A stretch of 64,000 nt of DNA from Thauera phenolivorans (GTDB lineage Bacteria > Pseudomonadota > Gammaproteobacteria > Burkholderiales > Rhodocyclaceae): contig NZ_MBFM01000002.1 in NCBI RefSeq assembly GCF_001696715.1, positions 660,198 to 724,197 on the forward strand. Direction: 5' to 3'. The translations under genes were made by a program, and so were the position numbers. This document shows, in pieces, positions 56,995-64,000 of this stretch. The notes below the pieces were generated by a model. It made no database searches, had not been told where the DNA came from, and saw only the letters and a program-made list of their open reading frames with translations. How positions within the stretch are numbered: position 1 is the first letter of the stretch; every line of letters starts with the position of its first letter.

Positions 56995-58307
56995 AGCTGA
57001 AGAAAATCGCGCTGGCCAACTTTCGAGGCTTCGATCAGATCGACCTCGATTTTGCCGATGATGTGACGGTGATTGCGGGCGTCAACGGTGTGGGAAAATC
57101 CGGTGTTTTGAAGGCACTGACGAGCGCGCTATCGCTGGCGCTGCCGAAGTTCACGGTCTCCCGGGAGACTCCTCTCGGCTTGAACGATACCGACGTTCAA
57201 TCGGGCAAGCCTGGGCTCGCCATGTCGGTGACGCTTGGCCTCGATACGGCAACGGTCATTGTCGATCTGAACCGCGCGGCACCACTGGCTGCCGACAAAA
57301 CAGAGACGCTGATCAAGCGTCGAGATGAGCTGCGCTTTGCCACACGCGAGACCAAGAAGGGTTCAAAAGAAGAACAGGAGATCAACGACGAAATCAGGCT
57401 GATTGAATTCCAGCTTGGTCAGACCTCAGACGTTCCTGCTGTCCGAATTTTGCCCGATGACTCAGCGATTGATGCAGACGACCTGCTTGCTGCCCTAAAG
57501 GAGTGCCGTCAGCAGCCATTTGCCGTGTTCTACACCACCTCTCGCTTTCTGTCTCGACTTCCACCGGCACTGCCCAAGACAAAGAAGCTCGACGCAGCAA
57601 CGGCGTATGACAAGGCGCTCAACCAACTGGAGGTGTCGCTTAACGATTTCGCCAATTGGTATCGGGTTGTTGCATCCGAGGCAACTACGGCGACCAAAGA
57701 TCGACTTTTCCAGCACCTGCAGCAAGCGATTCAGACATTTCTGCCTGAGGTCTGCGACCTGGAATTGCACGATGCTCGCCCGCCGCGTTTCAGCGTGACA
57801 AAGCGTGGCCAACCACTGTTTCTTGAGCAACTCTCTGATGGTGAACGCGGCCTGCTGGCCCTGGTTTTCGACCTCACCCGACGCCTGTCCATTGCCAACC
57901 CGGACAGTGACAACCCCATCGCCGACGGTGTGGCACTGGTATTGATCGACGAGATCGAGCTGCACCTGCATCCCAAGTGGCAGCGCGATGTGCTTCAGCG
58001 CCTGCGGGAGACCTTCCAATCCTGCCAGTTCGTGGTCACCACCCATTCCCCGTTGGTGCTGGGCGAGGTGCCTGCGCGCTGTGTGCGCTTTCTCGAGTTT
58101 GTGGATGGCAAGGTGAGCGTGACCGTACCGACAGAGGCCTATGGCATGGATGCCAACCGCATCCTTCAAGAGCTGATGGGCGCGCTAGTGCGCAACCGAC
58201 AAGTGGACGGTGAACTGAAAACTCTATTCGAACTGATCGACCAGGAGCGCTTCGACGACGCTCGATCCGTAATCGCGGCCCTCGCAAGCAAGCTAGCAGG
58301 GTGTTGA
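56991..58307 (+). CDS. ptuA: Septu-type AAA/ABC ATPase PtuA, C-terminus cut by an IS5 element
   Basis: A 438-residue ABC/RecF-like ATPase. Walker A GVNGVGKS (residues 30-37), signature LSDGE (281-285), Walker B LIDEIELHLHP (about 318-328) and the H-loop region FVVTTHSPLVLGEVP match PtuA/AAA_15-21 proteins. The IS5 insertion at 58297 replaces the native tail with three residues. Joining 56991-58296 to 59689-59753 restores a 456-residue protein ending SLIRFLEGAE. All ATPase motifs remain, so the product may be active. The next gene encodes PtuB, supporting the Septu call. Confidence 0.82.
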   Translation: MKLKKIALANFRGFDQIDLDFADDVTVIAGVNGVGKSGVLKALTSALSLALPKFTVSRETPLGLNDTDVQSGKPGLAMSVTLGLDTATVIVDLNRAAPLAADKTETLIKRRDELRFATRETKKGSKEEQEINDEIRLIEFQLGQTSDVPAVRILPDDSAIDADDLLAALKECRQQPFAVFYTTSRFLSRLPPALPKTKKLDAATAYDKALNQLEVSLNDFANWYRVVASEATTATKDRLFQHLQQAIQTFLPEVCDLELHDARPPRFSVTKRGQPLFLEQLSDGERGLLALVFDLTRRLSIANPDSDNPIADGVALVLIDEIELHLHPKWQRDVLQRLRETFQSCQFVVTTHSPLVLGEVPARCVRFLEFVDGKVSVTVPTEAYGMDANRILQELMGALVRNRQVDGELKTLFELIDQERFDDARSVIAALASKLAGC

Positions 58308-59684
58308 TTTAATACGTTTCCCAGTAAGTGCAAGGGTTTTAGATCTGCTATAATGCTTGTTGCATTAACGGTCTGACAATTCCGATGCGCGGCACCGATC
58401 ATAAACAGAACGCCTTGTTCAGCTACGTGAATATCGAGGAGCGAATTCCTCAGGATCATCCATTGCGGCGGGTGAAGGTGCTGGCCGATCTGGTTCTGCG
58501 TGCGATGTCGCCCACTTTCGATTCGCTCTATGCCGAAGGCGGCCGTCCCTCGATTGCCCCGGAGCGGCTGCTGCGCGCGTCGTTGCTGCAATGCCTGTTT
58601 TCGATTCGCTCGGAGCGCGTACTGGTCGAGCATATCGACTTCAACATGATGTATCGCTGGTTCGTGGGCCTGACGCTGGACGAGGCGGTGTGGGATCACT
58701 CGACGTTCTCGGCCAATCGCGAGCGCTTGCTCAAGGAAAGCGTGATGCGCGAGTTCTTCGGTGGCGTGGTGGCGATTGCCGAGTGGGCCGATCTGGTCTC
58801 GGACGAGCACTTCAGCGTCGACGGCTCGCTGCTGCGGGCGTGGGCTTCGCACAAGAGCCTGGCCGCACGCGACGGTTCGGACGAGCCCCCGGGGCCGGAT
58901 CAGGGACGCAACCCCGAGGTGGACTTCCGGGGGCAGAAACGTTCGAACGCGACGCACGTCTCGCGCACCGACCCGGACGCCTTGCTCGCCAGCAAGGGCG
59001 GCGCAGGCGCCTACCTGAGCTTCACAACCCATGCGCTGGCGGAGAACCGCAACGGGCTGATCGTCGATGTGCACACCACCCAGGCTACCGGCACTGCCGA
59101 GCGCGAGGCCGCGCTGGTGATGGTCAAGCGCACCGTGAAGCCGGCCGACGCGACGCATCAGCCGACGTTGGCGGCCGACCGGGGTTACGACACGGCCGAG
59201 TTCATCGCTGCGCTCACGCCGCTGGGCGTGCTGGCGCACGTTGCCGCCAAGACCAAGGGCAGCGCCGTGCCCGTGGCGGTCAAGGCTACCGAAGGCTATG
59301 CGGTGAGCCTGCGTCGTCGCAAGATGATCGAAGAGGCGTTTGGCTGGGCCAAGGACATCGGCACGCTGCGCCGCCTGATGGCGCGCGGGCTGGACACGAT
59401 TCGCGCGCATGCGCTGCTCAATTTCGCCGCCTACAACCTGACGCGGCTGGGTAATTTGCTGGCGCCGTAACCCGATGGCGCTATCGCGCCACTTGCGTTG
59501 CGGCATTTGACGGTTGAATACGGTGTCTTTGCAGCGACGGGAGCGCTGCTCGATTGCGGTTGCACAATCGGCTGGGAAAACGGCTGGAATCGTCATCAGG
59601 GCGGCTCGGGTCGGCTCTTTTCTGCGTCGATTTTTTTCCAGGCGGCTGGGAACCGAAGGTGAAGCGAGAATTTTCAACACCCTG
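58297..59684 (+). mobile_element. IS5-family insertion sequence (1,388 bp) in ptuA
   Basis: The ends carry the inverted repeat CAGGGTGTTGA (58297-58307 and 59674-59684). The 4-bp direct repeat CTAG (58293-58296, 59685-59688) fits the YTAR-type target of the IS5 group. It contains one transposase. A TATAAT-like box at about 58351 ahead of the transposase may also drive the downstream genes. Confidence 0.92.
58385..59470 (+). CDS. IS5-family transposase
   Basis: A 361-residue DDE transposase: start MRGTDHKQNALFSYVNIEER, central SVDGSLLRAWASHKSL (first Asp), ADRGYDTAEFIAAL (second Asp) and RRRKMIEEAFGWAKDIGTLRRL (the catalytic Glu). Complete, so the element may be mobile. ATG 58385 lies 88 bp inside the left end. 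Confidence 0.94.
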   Translation: MRGTDHKQNALFSYVNIEERIPQDHPLRRVKVLADLVLRAMSPTFDSLYAEGGRPSIAPERLLRASLLQCLFSIRSERVLVEHIDFNMMYRWFVGLTLDEAVWDHSTFSANRERLLKESVMREFFGGVVAIAEWADLVSDEHFSVDGSLLRAWASHKSLAARDGSDEPPGPDQGRNPEVDFRGQKRSNATHVSRTDPDALLASKGGAGAYLSFTTHALAENRNGLIVDVHTTQATGTAEREAALVMVKRTVKPADATHQPTLAADRGYDTAEFIAALTPLGVLAHVAAKTKGSAVPVAVKATEGYAVSLRRRKMIEEAFGWAKDIGTLRRLMARGLDTIRAHALLNFAAYNLTRLGNLLAP

Positions 59685-59688
59685 CTAG

Positions 59689-59753
59689 GCGAGGATGAGC
59701 CCGAACTGACCCGTGCCAGCTCACTGATCCGTTTTCTGGAGGGAGCCGAATAG
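59689..59753 (+). pseudogene. Detached 3' end of ptuA
   Basis: Frame GEDEPELTRASSLIRFLEGAE then TAG, the native C-terminus of PtuA, separated by the IS5 element. It joins in frame with codon 436 at the CTAG duplication. TAG is directly followed by the ptuB ATG. Confidence 0.85.
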
Positions 59754-60380
59754 ATGCGGACAATCCGGAAAGGGCCAGAACCCGCCACTTTGACCCAACA
59801 TCGCAAGCAGCCGCATGCCGACTACAACAACTACGCGGACAAGGCGGCCCTGCGGCAAGCCTTGGTGAATGAGCAGCGCGGCGTGTGCTGCTACTGCCAG
59901 TCTCGTATTCGGGCCACGGCCGAGGACATGAAGATCGAACACTGGCAATGCCAGACCGACTACCCAGAGCGGCAGCTCGATTTTGGCAATCTGCACGGCG
60001 TGTGCAAAGGAAACGAGGGACAGCCCATCGACAGGCAACACTGTGATACCCATAAGGGCAACAGAGACCTGTGCTTCAGCGTATGTGATCCAGCCCACCC
60101 GATCGAGCGCAAGATTCGCTTCTTGGGCAATGGGGAGATCACATCGGACGATGAGGCGGTAAGAACGGCGATTAATGAGGTACTCAATCTCAACTTGAGC
60201 CGGCTTACGGAGAACCGAAAATACGCTTTGACCGGTTTCCTTCAAGGCCTTGGAAACGCAAAGCTTGATCATGCGAGAGAGCTTCCGAAGTGGGATGGCT
60301 CTTTGGGCAGCGAGCTGCCTCCCTTCTCGCAAATCGTTGCCCACTATCTGCTGAAGAAGCTGAAGAGATTGCCCGCATGA
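59754..60380 (+). CDS. ptuB: Septu HNH endonuclease PtuB (TIGR02646 family)
   Basis: A 208-residue HNH nuclease with CCYCQSRI (zinc cysteines), MKIEHWQCQ (H of the HNH), DFGNLHGVCKGNEG, then QHCDTHKGNRDL. This is the retron-Ec78/Septu PtuB family (TIGR02646). With PtuA it forms a complex that degrades nucleic acid when phage infection depletes ATP. ATG 59754 follows the ptuA stop directly; its own stop overlaps hsdR (ATGA). No reverse transcriptase lies nearby, so it is Septu, not a retron. Confidence 0.88.
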   Translation: MRTIRKGPEPATLTQHRKQPHADYNNYADKAALRQALVNEQRGVCCYCQSRIRATAEDMKIEHWQCQTDYPERQLDFGNLHGVCKGNEGQPIDRQHCDTHKGNRDLCFSVCDPAHPIERKIRFLGNGEITSDDEAVRTAINEVLNLNLSRLTENRKYALTGFLQGLGNAKLDHARELPKWDGSLGSELPPFSQIVAHYLLKKLKRLPA

Positions 60381-63300
60381 AGCGCACCAGTGAAGCTGCT
60401 TTTGAAACCGCCATCGAGGCGGTCTTGCTGGGCGAGGGCTACACGCGGGTCGATACCAAAGGCTTTGACCGCGAGCGCGCGATCTTCCCCAGCGAAGCAC
60501 TGGCCTTCATCCGCGCCACCCAGGGCAAGGTGTGGGAGAAGCTGGAGGCATTGCACGGCGAACAGACCGGCGCCCGCGTGCTGGAATCGCTGTGCAAGTG
60601 GCTGGATACCCATGGCGCGCTGGCGACTCTGCGCCACGGCTTCAAATGCTTCGGGCGCACGCTGCGGATTGCCTTCTTCCGCCCCGCCCACGGCTTGAAC
60701 CCGGAACTGGAGGCGCGCTACCAGGCCAATCGGCTGGGACTGACCCGCCAGTTGCACTTCAGCCCGAAGTCGGAAAAGTCGCTCGATGTGGTGCTGTCGG
60801 TCAACGGCATTCCGGTGGTGACGCTGGAGCTGAAGAATCCCCTGAGTGGCCAGACGGCAGCCAATGCCATCCACCAGTACCGCCACGACCGCGACCCGCG
60901 CGAACCGATCTTCGTGTTCACCAAGCGCAGTCTGGTGCACTTTGCGGTGGACACCGAGGAGGCCCACATGGCCACGCGCCTGGCGGGTTCGTCCACCTAT
61001 TTCCTGCCCTTCAATCGGGGCATGGACGGCGGCGCCGGCAACCCGCCCGATCGCGAGGGACGCAACTACAAGACCGCCTACCTGTGGGAAGAGGTGCTGC
61101 AGCGCGACAGCCTGCTCGACCTGCTCGCCCGCTTCCTGCATCTGGATGTGGAAGAGAAGACGACCGACGAAGGCAAGAAGGTACGCAAGGAGAGCCTGAT
61201 CTTCCCTCGCTACCACCAGTTGCAGGCGGTGCGCCGGATGGTGGCGTCCGCCGTGAGCGAGGGCGTGGGTCATAACTACCTGGTCGAGCACTCGGCCGGC
61301 AGCGGCAAGAGCAACACTATTGCCTGGCTGGCGCATCGGCTGTCCAGCCTGCACAACGAACGCGACGAACGGCTGTTCGACAGCGTGGTGGTCATCACCG
61401 ATCGCGTGGTGCTCGATCGCCAGCTGCAGAACACCATCTACCAGTTCGATCACCGCCAGGGCGTGGTGCAGAAGATTGACGAGGATTCGCGCCAGTTGGC
61501 CGAGGCGCTGGAAGCGGGCGTGCCGATCATCATCACCACGCTGCAGAAATTCCCCTTCGTGTCGGGGCAGCTGGCCAAGCTGAACGAGGAGCGCGGCGAG
61601 GGCGGCAAGAGCCATCTGCCCACGCGCAGGTACGCGGTGATCATCGACGAAGCGCACAGTTCGCAATCAGGCGAGACGGCCACGGAATTGAAGGGCGTGC
61701 TGGGCGGAGCCGAGTTGCGCAAGAAGGCGCAAGAGATGGCTGAGGAGGAAGGCGAAGTCGAGTTGGAGCGCCTGTTCCGTTCCATGGCCAAGCGCGGCCG
61801 GCAGCCGAACATGAGCTTCTTCGCCTTCACCGCCACGCCCAAGCACAAGACGCTGGCGATTTTCGGCCGGAACGGCGAACCCTTCCACCGCTACACCATG
61901 CGCCAGGCGATCGAGGAAGGTTTCATTGAGGATGTGCTCAAGAACTACGTCACCTACAAAACCTACTACAAGCTGATCAAGAAAGCCGAGGGCGACCCCA
62001 ACGTCGAGCGTAAGAAGGCCGCCAAGGCGCTGGCCCGCTTCATGCGCCTGCACCCTCACAACATCGGACAGAGAACCGAGGTGATGGTGGAACACTTCCA
62101 GCACTTCACCCTCCACAAGATCGGCGGCCATGCAAAAGCGATGGTGGTGACCGGCTCGCGGCTCGAGGCCGTGCGTTACAAGCAGGAGTTCGATCGCTAC
62201 ATCAAAGAGAAGGGTTACCCCATCAAGAGCCTAGTCGCCTTCTCGGGTGCTGTAGAGGACGACAAGATTCCGGGGAAGACATACACGGAAGTCGACATGA
62301 ACTCGGGCCTGAAGGAGAAAGACCTTCCTGAGACCTTCGGCAAGCCCGACTTCCGCGTGCTGCTAGTGGCAGAGAAATACCAAACCGGATTCGATCAACC
62401 GCTGCTGCATACGATGTACGTGGACAAGCGGCTATCGGGCATCCAGGCGGTGCAGACCCTGTCTCGCTTGAATCGCACGCATCCGCTCAAGGACGACACC
62501 TTCGTACTCGACTTCGTCAATGACCCGAAGGAGATCCAGGAAGCTTTTCGGCAGTACTACGAGGGTTCGGTGATGGGCGAAGATGTCGACCCGGACCGCC
62601 TGTATGAGGTCAAGGCCGAACTCGACGCTTCCGGCATCTACCTGCAGGCAGAGATCGACGCGTTCTCGCAGGTCTTTTTCGCACCCAAACGCAGGCAGAG
62701 CCCGGGCGACCACAAGTCCATGAACGCGCTGCTCGACAAGGCGGTTGAGCGCTTCAAGCAGTTGCAGGCCGGCGAGGAGGAAGAGGCCGAGCTCTGGCGT
62801 GGCAAGCTGCAGGCCTTCCGTAATCTCTATGGTTTCCTGAGCCAGGTCATTCCCTACCAGGACAGCGATCTGGAGAAGCTGTTCACCTACCTGCGTTATC
62901 TGGCGCTGAAGCTCCCCAAGCGCAAGAGCGGGCCTGGGTACCAGTTCGACGAAGAGGTCGAACTCGGCTACTACCGCCTTCAAAAGATCAGCGAGGGATC
63001 CATCAGCCTGAACCAGGGCTACGCCAAGCCGCTCGACGGACCCCGCGAAGTCGGGTCGGGGATGGTGCGCGAGGACCACGTGTCCCTGTCGCGCCTGATC
63101 GACATCATCAATCAACGTTTTGGAGGGGAGTTGAACGACGCCGATCAGCTCTTCTTCGATCAGATCGCCGAGGCCGCAAGCCAGAACGAGTCGTTGCAAC
63201 GTGCAGCAGAAGTGAATTCGCTCGACAAGTTCCAGTTGGTCTTCCGCCAGGTACTTGAGTCCCTGTTCATCGAGCGCATGGAACTCAACGACGAGCTTTT

Positions 63301-63403
63301 TGCCGACTACATGACCAAGCCAGACCTTCAGGAAGTGGTCTCAAGGTGGCTCGGTGCTCAGGTCTACGATCAACTCAATCGAGAGCACCGGAAACGAATC
63401 TGA
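60377..63403 (+). CDS. hsdR: Type I restriction endonuclease subunit HsdR
   Basis: A 1008-residue motor/nuclease. The N-terminal PD-(D/E)xK nuclease has DVVLSVNGIPVVTLELKN (about residue 150). Helicase motifs: Walker A HSAGSGKSNTIAWLAH (about 307), DEAH box IIDEAHSSQS (about 423), FTATPKH, QTGFDQPLLHTMYVDKRL and VQTLSRLNRTHP. The C-terminal helical region contacts HsdM/HsdS. ATG 60377 overlaps the ptuB stop. Full family length, apparently intact. Cleaves unmethylated DNA after translocation. Confidence 0.96.
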   Translation: MKRTSEAAFETAIEAVLLGEGYTRVDTKGFDRERAIFPSEALAFIRATQGKVWEKLEALHGEQTGARVLESLCKWLDTHGALATLRHGFKCFGRTLRIAFFRPAHGLNPELEARYQANRLGLTRQLHFSPKSEKSLDVVLSVNGIPVVTLELKNPLSGQTAANAIHQYRHDRDPREPIFVFTKRSLVHFAVDTEEAHMATRLAGSSTYFLPFNRGMDGGAGNPPDREGRNYKTAYLWEEVLQRDSLLDLLARFLHLDVEEKTTDEGKKVRKESLIFPRYHQLQAVRRMVASAVSEGVGHNYLVEHSAGSGKSNTIAWLAHRLSSLHNERDERLFDSVVVITDRVVLDRQLQNTIYQFDHRQGVVQKIDEDSRQLAEALEAGVPIIITTLQKFPFVSGQLAKLNEERGEGGKSHLPTRRYAVIIDEAHSSQSGETATELKGVLGGAELRKKAQEMAEEEGEVELERLFRSMAKRGRQPNMSFFAFTATPKHKTLAIFGRNGEPFHRYTMRQAIEEGFIEDVLKNYVTYKTYYKLIKKAEGDPNVERKKAAKALARFMRLHPHNIGQRTEVMVEHFQHFTLHKIGGHAKAMVVTGSRLEAVRYKQEFDRYIKEKGYPIKSLVAFSGAVEDDKIPGKTYTEVDMNSGLKEKDLPETFGKPDFRVLLVAEKYQTGFDQPLLHTMYVDKRLSGIQAVQTLSRLNRTHPLKDDTFVLDFVNDPKEIQEAFRQYYEGSVMGEDVDPDRLYEVKAELDASGIYLQAEIDAFSQVFFAPKRRQSPGDHKSMNALLDKAVERFKQLQAGEEEEAELWRGKLQAFRNLYGFLSQVIPYQDSDLEKLFTYLRYLALKLPKRKSGPGYQFDEEVELGYYRLQKISEGSISLNQGYAKPLDGPREVGSGMVREDHVSLSRLIDIINQRFGGELNDADQLFFDQIAEAASQNESLQRAAEVNSLDKFQLVFRQVLESLFIERMELNDELFADYMTKPDLQEVVSRWLGAQVYDQLNREHRKRI

Positions 63404-63414
63404 AGCGATAGACA

Positions 63415-63451
63415 CGTGCTGCCAGCAACGGACTAGCGCTTTGGCAGCACG
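63415..63451 (+). terminator. Inverted repeat after hsdR
   Basis: Perfect 10-bp arms CGTGCTGCCA (63415-63424) and TGGCAGCACG (63442-63451) with a 17-nt loop, 11 bp after the hsdR stop. There is no T run, so it is only a weak intrinsic terminator candidate; it could also be a recombination site. Confidence 0.4.
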
Positions 63452-63610
63452 CCAGCTTGAAGCGCGCTCTTCGGTACGCAAGCAGTACAAACACCAGCTT
63501 CAGACACGTATGTTCAGCTTCGCTAAGCTACTGATTCTTACATATCTTCAGTATGCTTGATCTATGCTCAACTTCCCTTCAATATCAATAACATATTGAT
63601 TTAAAAGGAA

Positions 63611-63656
63611 ACTCATAATCCTTTGGTTGCGGGTTCGAATCCCGCAGGGCCCACCA
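63611..63656 (+). other. 3' fragment of a tRNA with CAU anticodon (att-site scar)
   Basis: A 46-nt piece begins within the anticodon arm (ACTCATAATCC), includes a complete T-arm (TTGCGGGTTCGAATCCCGCA) and the acceptor end GGGCCC-A-CCA, but the D-arm and 5' acceptor half are missing; AT-rich DNA lies in their place. Such 3' tRNA ends are the usual duplication left by tRNA-targeting integrases, so this is probably one boundary (attL or attR) of an integrated element. The source is tRNA-Met or tRNA-Ile2 (both CAU). Confidence 0.8.
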
Positions 63657-63677
63657 GCAGAATCAAGCACTTGCGCC

Positions 63678-63811
63678 GTAAGCGCTCCACGAACCCCATC
63701 CTTACGTAGCCCTGGGTGAGCCCGCATGCTTCGGCTTCCGTTTTCCGGGGAGCACGAGCATGTCGGAGCGCAGCACGTTTTGGTTGTCGCACCTGTCGGC
63801 GATCGAGGCCG
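63678..63811 (+). mobile_element. IS66 left-end fragment (134 bp)
   Basis: Identical to the first 134 bp of copy 1 (38127 onward), including the terminal repeat and the first part of tnpA up to GATCGAGGCCG. It breaks off there into unrelated sequence, so the rest was deleted. Same orientation as copy 1. Confidence 0.93.
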
Positions 63812-63929
63812 CCCGAGTTCGACAGTTACGCTCGCAAGTGCTTGTGTTTTCTGGAGCACACTTTCAAAAATGCCACTACAACAGCGCCAATTGCTCCGGC
63901 GCCGCTGGTTTTCCTATCCCCAGTGCATG
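63812..63929. other. 118-bp unassigned spacer between two IS66 ends
   Basis: Not IS66 and not similar to anything else in the window that I can see. No frame of significance. It probably represents DNA left after a deletion or one-sided IS event. Confidence 0.5.
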
Positions 63930-64000
63930 GTAAGCGCTCCACGAACCCCATCCTTCCGGGGCTCGCTACGCTGTGATCAACTGCTCAGCCTTGAGACTCC
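63930..64000 (-). mobile_element. IS66-family element, further copy, cut by the window end
   Basis: The 71 bases match the tnpC-side end of copies 1 and 2, in the orientation of copy 2 (compare 41153 onward). The 8 bases before it are AGTGCATG; whether they are duplicated on the far side cannot be seen. Confidence 0.92.

Noticed and set aside
59754..60380. Retron defence system
   Set aside because: PtuB-type HNH also occurs in retron Ec78, but there is no reverse transcriptase or msr/msd-like repeat in the window.
63548..63859. Minus-strand ORF with GIRTRNQRIMSFLL
   Set aside because: It is the reverse reading of the tRNA fragment and IS66 end, a frequent false gene.
1..64000. CRISPR array
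   Set aside because: No regularly spaced short repeats were seen and no cas genes are present.

Overview
The window looks like chromosomal DNA of a Betaproteobacterium, most likely Rhodocyclales (Thauera/Azoarcus/Aromatoleum-like), with an acquired mobile region on its right side. The basis is uniformly high GC with strong G/C third positions in roughly the first 38 kb, a respiratory tor operon, a SulP-Usp pair and selenocysteine machinery. The genus is inferred from gene content, not shown by a marker gene.

Bases 1-38,100 are ordinary chromosome. In order they hold the end of a cation P-type ATPase; a torE-torC-torA-torD TMAO respiration operon whose torA carries an in-frame amber stop; a SulP transporter with a tandem universal stress protein; and a TIR-domain protein. 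Next is a five-gene minus-strand operon headed by the arsenosugar radical SAM protein ArsS, with a TVP38/flavin-disulfide reductase fusion, two TIGR04282/TIGR04283-type proteins and a SelD-N-terminus-like flavoprotein. An AGCS symporter, a GlxA-type regulator and a methyltransferase broken by a 28-bp tandem duplication follow, then meso-DAP dehydrogenase. The selenocysteine locus (selA, selB, tRNA-Sec) sits next to a peroxiredoxin whose peroxidatic residue is encoded by UGA. After that come a radical SAM/ferritin-like/ZIP metal group, a small cytochrome c, ArfB, a RIO-type kinase, VF530, MscS, a hydrolase, a pirin and a polytopic membrane protein.

Bases 38,127 to the end are accessory. Two identical 2,497-bp IS66-type elements in opposite orientation open the region, and a 134-bp IS66 fragment and the start of a further copy close it. 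Between them are plasmid/ICE genes (HTH proteins, MobC-like protein, relaxase, VirB5, EexN, VirB6), several broken by IS66 or ISL3 insertions with intact 8-bp target duplications. Next is a defence operon: Fic, HsdM, HsdS, Septu ATPase (PtuA), Septu HNH nuclease (PtuB), HsdR. The hsdS-ptuA and ptuB-hsdR joints are ATGA overlaps, and ptuA is cut near its 3' end by an IS5-family element. A 46-nt 3' piece of a CAU-anticodon tRNA just after hsdR marks a likely integration (att) scar.

The two most interesting systems are the compact selenoprotein locus (UGA peroxiredoxin with a visible SECIS-like hairpin beside selA-selB-selC) and the Fic/type I RM operon with a complete Septu module nested inside it, controlled by a 30-bp-periodic TCGACA/TGTCGA operator array.
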